Shown in pieces: positions 55,163 through 62,872 of a stretch of DNA of 64,000 nt (positions are counted from its first letter, which is position 1; each line of letters starts with the position of its first letter). The stretch covers positions 1,054,001 through 1,118,000 of the forward strand of contig NZ_CP117030.1 of NCBI RefSeq assembly GCF_028551255.1. The letters are read 5' to 3'. The translations under genes and the position numbers were made by a program. The notes under the pieces are model-generated. The model did no database searches and was not told where the DNA came from. It was given only the letters and a program-made list of their open reading frames with translations. The stretch comes from Vibrio tubiashii. GTDB taxonomy: Bacteria > Pseudomonadota > Gammaproteobacteria > Enterobacterales > Vibrionaceae.

Positions 55163-56221
55163 ATGGGTAAGAGTGATACATTACATAAGCAACATGACGA
55201 GGCGATACTCGACTTAACGCAACAAAAACAGTTGCTAAAAGTTATCGCCACAATAACGCTACTCGTGTTCGTACCACTCGGCATTAAGAACATAATCATC
55301 GGTGAGTTGATGCTAGGTATTGTGCTGCTCGCCTTTGAAATATCGCTACTACTCGAAGTCACTGCCATTGTTTACAATAAGCAGACTTTTTTTAGTTATT
55401 ACCTACCGCTTTCACTACTCATCATCTCGGCAATCCTAACCGTTGCCATTTTCGGTACATTGGGGACCTATTGGCTTTACCCAGTCGTTATCGGCATCAT
55501 TTTTCTTCTGCCGAAGCGCGAAGCCATCATTTCTAACGCGATTATCATCATTGCTTCCGGTTACGCGGCAACACTCCATGTTGATTATGGGATTACCGCT
55601 CGGTACGTCATTTCTTTGATCGTAACTGCCATCTTGGTTCATGTCGTCGTTGGAGCAGTACGAAAACTGCAAGCTGACATGCACAACTTGCTCGTTCGTG
55701 ACCCTATGACTGGTGCATTTAACCGACACGAACTCAGTAGTTCCCTTGAAGACGCGATTGAACACTACTCCACCTCCACCATAGCCATCGTGGATGTTGA
55801 TCGATTCAAGTACATCAATGACCGTTATGGTCATGATGTGGGAGACAGGGTGCTAATGCTGATTGTCAAAACTTTCAATCGCTATATGGGGCCGTCAGAT
55901 AAGCTTTTCCGCTTAGGTGGAGACGAGTTTCTTCTTATCTTGCATGGTAAGGATCGGCTGCTTACTGAAGAGATCATGAACTATATCGCCAAAGAAATCA
56001 GGCATACTGTCCATGCTAACTCTACGGGGATAACCATCAGCGTTGGCGTCGCTGAATCCGAACCTTTTACTGAAACACGCGAATGGATGAAACGCGCTGA
56101 CCTAGCTTTATACGAAGCTAAACGTTTAGGGCGTGACAAGGTCTCATACTATACGCCCTCTATGTCAGCGCAATTTGAACAACGGGAAATTGAAATATCT
56201 GGGCGTGCTAACCTCCGCTAA
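55163..56221 (+). CDS. Membrane-bound diguanylate cyclase
   Basis: 352 residues; AGAGAGGAT precedes the ATG. Five or six membrane helices occupy about 28-170 without a large periplasmic domain, so the sensor is embedded in the membrane. The GGDEF domain covers about 180-345, with GGDEF at 252-256 and DPMTGAFNRHELSS at its start. The inhibitory RxxD is absent; the equivalent is GPSD. Catalytically competent by motif. Its 3' end overlaps the convergent Lrp gene by 14 bases. Confidence 0.88.
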   Translation: MGKSDTLHKQHDEAILDLTQQKQLLKVIATITLLVFVPLGIKNIIIGELMLGIVLLAFEISLLLEVTAIVYNKQTFFSYYLPLSLLIISAILTVAIFGTLGTYWLYPVVIGIIFLLPKREAIISNAIIIIASGYAATLHVDYGITARYVISLIVTAILVHVVVGAVRKLQADMHNLLVRDPMTGAFNRHELSSSLEDAIEHYSTSTIAIVDVDRFKYINDRYGHDVGDRVLMLIVKTFNRYMGPSDKLFRLGGDEFLLILHGKDRLLTEEIMNYIAKEIRHTVHANSTGITISVGVAESEPFTETREWMKRADLALYEAKRLGRDKVSYYTPSMSAQFEQREIEISGRANLR

Positions 56222-56669
56222 AGATTGGCAGCTCACTCCCCCCTTTGACTTGGCGAATCGCCAGATGAGTATGAATGTCTTTAACGTTTTCTAAACGCTG
56301 CAACTTACGAGTGAAAGATTCATACCCTGCTAAATCATGACTGACTACTTCTAAAAGATAGTCATACGCTCCTGAGACTACATGGCAACTTATCACTTCA
56401 TCCATCTCTTGTACCGCTTGCTCAAAATCATCAATACTCGACGCTTGGTGGTTGTTTAAGCTCACCTCAACAAACACCGTCATACCTACACCGATAAGAT
56501 CTTTGTTTAGGCTTGCACGATAATTAGCAATGATTCCAGACTCTTCAAGTCGCTTAATTCTTCTCGCGCAAGGTGATGCAGACAAACCAACCTTATCTGC
56601 AATATCTGCCGTAGACTGACGAGCGTCTTGCTGAAGCAAACGTAAGATCTGCTTATCAATTCGATCCAT
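56208..56669 (-). CDS. Lrp/AsnC-family transcriptional regulator
   Basis: 153 residues from the ATG at 56669, giving the family N-terminus MDRIDKQILRLLQQDAR. Residues 1-60 carry the helix-turn-helix (STADIADKVGLSASPCARRI), the rest the RAM ligand-binding domain (about 70-145, VSGAYDYLLEVVSHDL). Such regulators respond to amino acids. It is divergent from an EamA-type exporter gene 139 bases away, the common arrangement for an amino-acid-responsive exporter pair. The end overlaps the GGDEF gene tail to tail. Confidence 0.93.
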   Translation of the reverse strand: MDRIDKQILRLLQQDARQSTADIADKVGLSASPCARRIKRLEESGIIANYRASLNKDLIGVGMTVFVEVSLNNHQASSIDDFEQAVQEMDEVISCHVVSGAYDYLLEVVSHDLAGYESFTRKLQRLENVKDIHTHLAIRQVKGGSELPIFSGG

Positions 56670-56808
56670 AACCTTTGCGCCTCTTTCTAGCCAATTTTCC
56701 AAGATATTTGACTGATTCAGCCAATATTACTCAATATTGTAATGAATATTGCCAGATTTAACCTCCCGTTACGTCTCATAATATTCACAAGTTTAATTTT
56801 GGTCACAT

Positions 56809-57750
56809 ATGGATATGCTTTCTGGATATTTGGCAATGATTGCCACGCTATTACTTTGGTCTGGTTTCTTCCTATCACTGAGAAGTGGAGCGCACTCAGA
56901 ACTGCTCACAGCAGATATCGCGCTCACGCGCTTTATCATTCCCTGTGTTGTGTTGCTCCCCCTCGTTTACAAAGCCAGAGAAGCAATCGTTGCGGTTCCT
57001 AAACGCTATCTGCTCGGTATGTTCATTGGTAGCGGCTTACCGTATCTGCTTGTCGCCGGAACAGGGATGCAATTCGCTCCGGTCTCAGATGGCAGCGCTC
57101 TTATCCCTGGTACACTCCCTCTTTTTGTTTCCGGTATAGCAGTGTTGCTTTTTAAGCAGCCACTCAGTTCTCACCGACTTTTTGGATTAGCCCTTGTGGT
57201 TGGTGGCATCGTCACCTTTCTGATGCAAAGTGTCGGCAATGCTCATTCTGATTTACTGCAAGGTCAGATGCTGTTTCTTATCGGCAGCGCTATGTGGGCA
57301 ATTTTCACTATTTGTGCCCGCGTATCCAACCTAAACCCTTTAGCGGCTTCTGGACTTATCTCTCTAATGTCCATGATCGTTCTGTGCGGCCTTATTTTTA
57401 CTGGTGTGCTCGACAGTTACCTTTACCAACACAACCCTACTGAGTGGCCATGGAGAGAGCTAGGTGGACACATCATGCTGCAAGGCGTTGGAGCAGGCCT
57501 AATCGCTGCCTTTACTTACCTTCACGCTATATCAGTGTTAGGGGCTGAACGCACCGCCGCGTTTGGCGCAGCAACCCCAGCAGTAGCCACTCTACTTGCG
57601 ATACCTGTTTTCAATGAACACCCTTCACCATTAAGTTGGCTAGCACTGAGTCTTATTTGTGTCGGGAGTTTAATTGCAAGCAACATCCTGATGAAAAAAG
57701 ACACCTCGCTTCAGTATCAGCCTCCATCATTTAAATCGGGTGCTAAGTGA
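56809..57750 (+). CDS. EamA/DMT-superfamily exporter
   Basis: 313 residues with ten membrane helices in two repeated halves, as in RhaT/EamA-type carriers. Characteristic stretches are FIGSGLPYLLVAGTGMQFAP (about 77-96) and the second-half GAERTAAFGAATPAVATLLA (about 245-264). The adjacent, divergent Lrp-type gene suggests that it exports an amino acid or related metabolite when that compound accumulates. No ribosome-binding site is obvious. The substrate is not predictable. Confidence 0.88.
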   Translation: MDMLSGYLAMIATLLLWSGFFLSLRSGAHSELLTADIALTRFIIPCVVLLPLVYKAREAIVAVPKRYLLGMFIGSGLPYLLVAGTGMQFAPVSDGSALIPGTLPLFVSGIAVLLFKQPLSSHRLFGLALVVGGIVTFLMQSVGNAHSDLLQGQMLFLIGSAMWAIFTICARVSNLNPLAASGLISLMSMIVLCGLIFTGVLDSYLYQHNPTEWPWRELGGHIMLQGVGAGLIAAFTYLHAISVLGAERTAAFGAATPAVATLLAIPVFNEHPSPLSWLALSLICVGSLIASNILMKKDTSLQYQPPSFKSGAK

Positions 57751-57831
57751 TCTAATCAAGTGGTTATTTTTGATGTTGCGCTGTTAACTCGGTATAGTCC
57801 TGCACTTACCTAGCTTTAGTGGAATCAGATA

Positions 57832-58140
57832 TTGAAAACACCTTGTATCGCTGCCTGTAAAAATAACGAAGGGATCTGTAGTGGATGCCATCGCACCATG
57901 GATGAAATTGTTAATTGGCGTCATCTTTCTGATCAAGAGCGCGATCAAGTAATGGCAAATCTTAGCGGTAAAACCTCCACGCATAATTGCCCTTCATGCC
58001 ATCAGCCTGCTCAATGTGATATCAGCCAAGGTAAGTCAACTTGCTGGTGTTTTGAGATTGAAAAACGCGATACTTCAGATCTGCCAAAAACCGATACTTG
58101 CTTATGCCGCAAGTGTTTATCGAAGCTGCCATCTGCATAA
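57832..58140 (+). CDS. DUF1289 protein with cysteine-rich CWC domain
   Basis: 102 residues beginning at TTG; no ATG exists near, and the DUF1289 domain starts at once (KTPCIAACKNNEGICSGC). Residues 1-45 hold DUF1289 with cysteines at about 5, 9, 16 and 19 and RTMDEIVNWRHLS. Residues 50-102 resemble the cysteine-rich CWC domain (NCPSCHQPAQCD, STCWCFEIE, TCLCRKCL). Many cysteines suggest zinc or iron-sulphur binding. Function is unknown. A weak hairpin overlaps its stop. Confidence 0.85.
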   Translation: MKTPCIAACKNNEGICSGCHRTMDEIVNWRHLSDQERDQVMANLSGKTSTHNCPSCHQPAQCDISQGKSTCWCFEIEKRDTSDLPKTDTCLCRKCLSKLPSA

Positions 58141-58164
58141 AAGGCAGCTTTGACAGCATATAAA

Positions 58165-58189
58165 TATGGATAAGTTTTTCTAATCCATA
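58165..58189 (+). terminator. Candidate AT-rich terminator after the DUF1289 gene
   Basis: A ten-base stem TATGGATAAG/CTAATCCATA with one mismatch and a TTTTT loop, followed by a T-rich stretch. A second, GC-richer hairpin (AAGCTGCC/GGCAGCTT at 58123-58150) lacks a T-run. Either could end the transcript. Confidence 0.4.
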
Positions 58190-58350
58190 ATTAAAATTTT
58201 TATCTTGCTTAAGATCACACTTTTCAATTGCCAGACTCTCCAAGTCACTCTAATATCTCGCGCCTGAAAGTTCCCTTTGTTTATTTTAATGATTAGCTTT
58301 GTTTGCTCAAAGTTAGTGTTTTTTGCGCTTTGAATTTAGGTGTTGTAGAA

Positions 58351-59556
58351 ATGTCTGCGTCTTCACAAGTGATTAAGTTAACCTTCCTGATCGCAATTTT
58401 GACTGCTGTTGGTCAAATGACTCAAACCATGTATGTGCCTTCCATAGGCCATATGGCGAGTGAGTTTTTGGTGACGCCTGCTGCGCTGCAAGCTGTGATG
58501 GCGTGCTACTTGATCCCTTATGGATTCTCGCAGTTTATCTATGGGCCTCTCTCAGACAGACTTGGACGTAAGCCGATCATCGTTGTTGGCTTGCTGATTT
58601 ATATTGTCGGCACCATCGTTGCTTTGTTCGCTCATAGCTATGACTGGTTTCTAGCGGGTAGCTTTATCCAAGGTCTTGGTATTGGGTGTGGTGGTGCAAT
58701 GTCACGTACATTGACTCGCGATCTATTTGAAGGCGCAGAGCTGCATAAAGTAAACAGCCTAATCAGCATGTGTGTGATTTTCTCACCATTGATTGCACCC
58801 GTACTTGGCGGCTACCTGACCGAAGCATTTGGCTGGCGCTCTAGCTACTTGTTCTTGGCTCTGTTTGGTATTGCCGTTGTCATTACTATGATGACCAGCT
58901 TTATGGAGACATTACCGCGTGAAAAACGTCGCTATGAAAAAGTTACTAGCAGTTATCGTTATGTTTTGTCAGATCGTCGCTTTCAAGGCTATTTGATCTG
59001 CTTGGTAGCAACCTTCTCTGGTATTGCGATTTTTGAAGCAGCTGCGGGTGTTCTACTCGGCGGGGTTTTACAACTTCCGGCAACAACAGTAAGTCTGCTA
59101 TTTGTACTGCCAATTCCTGGGTATTTGGTAGGTGCTGCGCTATCAAGCTATATTGCCAGTAAACGTAACGAGAAAGGCGCTCTAACGGTAGGACTAGTGG
59201 CGATCATGTTAGGGTCATTGGTGATCTTACTGCCTGGTCTGCTTGGAGATACTAACGCGCTAAGCTTAATTGGTGGCGCGACCATTTACTTCTTAGGTGC
59301 GGGTATTTTGTTTCCTGCTGCAACCACGGGAGCACTGTCTCCATTACCTTACCACGCGGGCACAGGTGGCGCGGTACTAGGAGGAATGCAAAACCTAGGC
59401 GCAGGTTTAGCCACTCTTGGTGCTTCATTAATCCCAGCCCCTGATCAAATGCCACTGGGCGCGCTGATGCTCATTATGTCGGTATTGGCGTTAGTTGGTT
59501 TGATTCGCGTGTACCGAAAAAAAGACCCATCCAACGAAATGCCTCTGGCATACTAA
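58351..59556 (+). CDS. emrD: MFS multidrug efflux protein, EmrD-like
   Basis: 401 residues from the ATG at 58351; an in-frame start at 58303 adds an unlikely leader. Twelve membrane helices are expected. The MFS motif between helices 2 and 3 is GPLSDRLGRKPIIVVG (about 70-85), with PSIGHMASEFLVTPAALQAVM before it. Overall pattern matches the Bcr/CflA-EmrD drug:proton antiporters. Transcribed alone. The substrate range cannot be inferred. Confidence 0.87.
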   Translation: MSASSQVIKLTFLIAILTAVGQMTQTMYVPSIGHMASEFLVTPAALQAVMACYLIPYGFSQFIYGPLSDRLGRKPIIVVGLLIYIVGTIVALFAHSYDWFLAGSFIQGLGIGCGGAMSRTLTRDLFEGAELHKVNSLISMCVIFSPLIAPVLGGYLTEAFGWRSSYLFLALFGIAVVITMMTSFMETLPREKRRYEKVTSSYRYVLSDRRFQGYLICLVATFSGIAIFEAAAGVLLGGVLQLPATTVSLLFVLPIPGYLVGAALSSYIASKRNEKGALTVGLVAIMLGSLVILLPGLLGDTNALSLIGGATIYFLGAGILFPAATTGALSPLPYHAGTGGAVLGGMQNLGAGLATLGASLIPAPDQMPLGALMLIMSVLALVGLIRVYRKKDPSNEMPLAY

Positions 59557-59572
59557 TCTAATTCAGCCTTTA

Positions 59573-59595
59573 AGAGCACCCACGCAGGGTGCTCT
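59573..59595 (+). terminator. Candidate terminator after emrD
   Basis: A nine-base perfect stem AGAGCACCC/GGGTGCTCT with loop ACGCA, 16 bases after the stop. The T-run is poor, so it could be a processing or Rho-linked structure. Confidence 0.55.
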
Positions 59596-59650
59596 CAATC
59601 CCTTGCCATAACTGGCTTTGCTTTTTTTGCATAACTCTTTGCACTTAATT

Positions 59651-59669
59651 AATAACCATTCTCATTTGC
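59651..59669. promoter_or_regulatory. Candidate Fur box upstream of the second TonB receptor
   Basis: AATAACCATTCTCATTTGC shares the ATTCTCATT core of the box at 39614 and agrees with the Fur consensus at about 12 of 19 positions. It lies about 120 bases before the receptor ATG. Confidence 0.55.
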
Positions 59670-59788
59670 ATTAAAAATTAGCGCCATGCTATATCTCCCT
59701 CTCGAAAAATATAAGTGAATCAGCCAATGCGTATTCTTACCTTGGACTGCTTCACGCTTTCCCCAAGAAAAGATACGGAGATTTACTC

Positions 59789-61852
59789 ATGGCCTTTAAG
59801 CGTTACCATGCCGCAGCCGTTAATCAACCAAGGAAGACGATTCTAGCTTCAGCAGTCTCTACTCTTCTATTTAGCCCTTTAGCTATCGCAGACGAACAAA
59901 CATCCCCCGAGACAACCACACTCGATGTTGTGACGGTTATCGGTGAAAAAATTGAACGTTCCCTTTATGACACCGCTTCTAGCGTTCAAGTTTTCGACCA
60001 AGACAAAATTGATTCGACGCCAGGGGCAACACATGTCAGTGATTTGATAAAGCTTACACCAAATATGGTCGATCCCGGCTTGGGCAACAGCTTACCTTCG
60101 GTACGTGGTATTGATGGTTCAGGGCCATCGGTTGGGGGTATAGCCAGTTTTGCTGGCACATCAACGCGACTTAATTTATCTATGGATGGACGTTCGCTGA
60201 CTTATTCGGAGATCGCTTTTGGCCCCCGCTCACTGTGGGACGTTCAGCAAGTTGAGGCTCATTTAGGCCCTCAAAGCTATATCCAAGGGCGAAACGCATC
60301 CGCAGGGGCAATCGTCATCAAAACAAACGATCCCACCCACGAATTTGAAACGCGCGTTAAAGGTGGCGTTGCTGAGCAGAATTACACACAAACCGCCGCA
60401 ATGATCAACGCTCCAATAGTTCAAGACCAACTTGCGTTTCGTCTAAGCGTCGACCAACAAAAACAGAAAAGTCATATTGATCTCGAAAACTACTCCCCTG
60501 CAGGCGATACACGAAAGATAGAGTCAACTTCAGCAAGAGCCAAACTCCTATTTGAACCTTCCTCTCTTGCTGGATTCAAAAGTGTTCTAGCCATTGACTA
60601 TATGGATACGCGTGCACCGCAAAATGAAAACGTCATCGGCGATACGTTTGCAGCCAAACGAGCGGTTTATGAGACTAGCGCCACTAGCGGTATCTGGGAT
60701 ATTGAATGGCAGTTCGCAGACCAGTGGACGTTTGAAAATAAACTCATCGTAAGCAAATTCGACTACGATCGTATTACCGACCCAACAGGCCATCAAGCTG
60801 ATTTCGTAACCGATGGTGATGAATTCCACATCGAGCCACTACTACGATACCAGTCCGATGATGACAAGTTGACAGCTCTTATCGGCGCTCGCTATTTTAA
60901 AGCCTCTCAAGACGAAGCATTCACAAACAGCAGGGGCACAAGCCCAATGACTGACGAGAAGGAGACACAATCTGCATTTGCTGAAGTCACTTATTCTGTG
61001 ACTCCACAACTCTTTGTTACGCTTGCTGGTCGATTTGAAAAAGAGCATAAGAAGAGAAAGGTGGAACTTCACAAACTCGACTATGATGAAAGCACTTCGG
61101 TCTTCTTGCCAAAATTTGATATTGCTTACAAACCGACGTCTAACCATACGATCGGCTTTAATGTTGCCAAAGGCTACAACAACGGTGGAGCGGGACTCAG
61201 CTTCAACGCCAAAATCCCTCAAGCAGGTTTCCTCACCTACGATTACAAAGAGGAGTTCGTCTGGAACTACGAACTTTATACGCGACATGGACTGCTCAAC
61301 AATACTGTAGAGCTGACTTCTAATATCTTCTTCAATCAGTACGACGATATGCAGGTACAGCAGCTACGTGACGACGGTTACGTGATTGTCCAAAACCTTA
61401 ACTCAGCTCATACCTATGGTGCTGAACTGGGTGCGCGCTGGTTGCCAACCTATCAGTTAGAATTGTTTACCAATCTTGGTCTACTCAAAACCGAGTACAC
61501 GCAAACGGCTAGCGCGGGTGGTCAAGACAAGGAACTCCCTAGAGCGCCGAGGCTTAGTGCTAACTTTGGTGCCCTTTATAACGTAACGGACAATATCGAG
61601 GCCTCTGCCAATGCGATCTACACTGGCGAGTACTTCTCAGATCTAGACAATGATCCTGAGATTAAGATCGACCCATATTGGACCGCTAACGCTCAAGTTT
61701 CCTACCTATTTGAACATGGCAAAGCAAGCTTGTTTGCAACCAATCTGTTTGATTCAGACAAGGAGACGCTCGTTAGTTATGCCCCTTCACCGGATCAGCC
61801 ACTTAAGCAGAAGCCGCGCATGATCGGCGCCTCAGTCGAGCTTTTCTTCTAA
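59789..61852 (+). CDS. TonB-dependent outer-membrane receptor, second copy (siderophore type)
   Basis: 687 residues; a signal peptide ends near AIADEQ. The TonB box-like segment LDVVTVIG is at about 45-52. The plug includes LPSVRGIDGSGPSVGG and IQGRNASAGAIVIKT; the barrel ends in ELFF. The plug with RGIDGSGPS differs from the receptor at 39651, so the ligands probably differ. A binding-protein gene follows 93 bases later. The Fur-like box upstream points to iron repression. Confidence 0.9.
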   Translation: MAFKRYHAAAVNQPRKTILASAVSTLLFSPLAIADEQTSPETTTLDVVTVIGEKIERSLYDTASSVQVFDQDKIDSTPGATHVSDLIKLTPNMVDPGLGNSLPSVRGIDGSGPSVGGIASFAGTSTRLNLSMDGRSLTYSEIAFGPRSLWDVQQVEAHLGPQSYIQGRNASAGAIVIKTNDPTHEFETRVKGGVAEQNYTQTAAMINAPIVQDQLAFRLSVDQQKQKSHIDLENYSPAGDTRKIESTSARAKLLFEPSSLAGFKSVLAIDYMDTRAPQNENVIGDTFAAKRAVYETSATSGIWDIEWQFADQWTFENKLIVSKFDYDRITDPTGHQADFVTDGDEFHIEPLLRYQSDDDKLTALIGARYFKASQDEAFTNSRGTSPMTDEKETQSAFAEVTYSVTPQLFVTLAGRFEKEHKKRKVELHKLDYDESTSVFLPKFDIAYKPTSNHTIGFNVAKGYNNGGAGLSFNAKIPQAGFLTYDYKEEFVWNYELYTRHGLLNNTVELTSNIFFNQYDDMQVQQLRDDGYVIVQNLNSAHTYGAELGARWLPTYQLELFTNLGLLKTEYTQTASAGGQDKELPRAPRLSANFGALYNVTDNIEASANAIYTGEYFSDLDNDPEIKIDPYWTANAQVSYLFEHGKASLFATNLFDSDKETLVSYAPSPDQPLKQKPRMIGASVELFF

Positions 61853-61861
61853 AACGATAAC

Positions 61862-61879
61862 GGAGCGAGTAGTCGCTCC
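61862..61879 (+). terminator. Hairpin between the second receptor and its binding protein
   Basis: Seven-base stem GGAGCGA/TCGCTCC with GTAG loop, then ATTATTTC. It may be a weak terminator or attenuator, making downstream expression lower. Confidence 0.5.
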
Positions 61880-61945
61880 ATTATTTCAATCGGGATAAGT
61901 AAATTTTCAGAGACTTATTCCGATTGGTATTACACAAGGACGAAT

Positions 61946-62863
61946 ATGTACATGATTAACAGATACTTAGGTTTACTGATCTTGGCTGTAGTCTCTGCTT
62001 CGGTTCACGCCAAACAGGTAACTATCAATCACGATTTAGGACAGACGACCGTACAAGACAACCCCGAACGCGTTGTTGCTATTGGCGTTGGCATCATCGA
62101 TATGCTCGACCATTTTGGTATCGAGCCTGTTGCCACTTCACAAGACTATTTACCCGACTACCTCAGTAAATATACCAATCCGCCTTATCATTCTGCGGGC
62201 ACTTTGTTTGAACCCGATTTTGAAAACATCTACACAGTAAAGCCCGATGTCATTCTCATTGGCCCTCGAATCGCTGCCAAATACAAAGAGCTGTCAGAAA
62301 TCGCGCCGACGATTGTTATCTCTCCGGCAGAAAGCGGGAGCTATTGGCAAAGCACCAAGCAGCAGTGGCGTAACCTAGCGCAGCTTTTTGATATTGAGGA
62401 GAAAGTTGAATCAGAGATTGCGCTTCTCAACGATGAATTTAAATCCATCAAACAGCACAACACCGCAAACCCTGCAAAAGCATTAACCGTGATGAGTATC
62501 GGAGGCAACATTACTGCGTTTTCTGAAAAATCACGCTTTGCTTCTATCTACGTTGATTTTGGTTTTTTACCCTCTGCAGAAGGCTTAAAACCGAAACGAC
62601 ACGGCGATGCTATTTCGTTCGAGTTTATTAGTCAGAACAACCCAGAATACTTATTTGTCTTCGATTCCGACAAACTACGCAACAAGCTTTCAAGCCGTAC
62701 GAAAGATGAGTTTAACAACGCGTTAGTCAATGGCACCAAAGCTTACCAAAATGGTCATATCAAGTTTGTCGATATGGATGCTTGGTATCTCTCATTGGGT
62801 GGTGTGACCGCGACAAGGCGTATGATTAGCGACGTTAAAGACGTTTTGCATGAGAGTCATTAG
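61946..62863 (+). CDS. Periplasmic iron-siderophore binding protein, second CeuE/VctP-like copy
   Basis: 305 residues; AAGGA precedes the ATG. A signal peptide is cut near Ala22. It is homologous over its whole length to the protein at 41571: AGTLFEPDFENIYTVKPDVI parallels the equivalent segment there. His219 in RHGDAISFEF and Tyr281 in DAWYLSLGG retain the iron-coordinating pair; Arg108 and Arg197 are kept. No permease or ATPase follows in the window; an LLM monooxygenase gene comes next after 9 bases. Confidence 0.88.
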   Translation: MYMINRYLGLLILAVVSASVHAKQVTINHDLGQTTVQDNPERVVAIGVGIIDMLDHFGIEPVATSQDYLPDYLSKYTNPPYHSAGTLFEPDFENIYTVKPDVILIGPRIAAKYKELSEIAPTIVISPAESGSYWQSTKQQWRNLAQLFDIEEKVESEIALLNDEFKSIKQHNTANPAKALTVMSIGGNITAFSEKSRFASIYVDFGFLPSAEGLKPKRHGDAISFEFISQNNPEYLFVFDSDKLRNKLSSRTKDEFNNALVNGTKAYQNGHIKFVDMDAWYLSLGGVTATRRMISDVKDVLHESH

Positions 62864-62872
62864 GAGCTAGCA

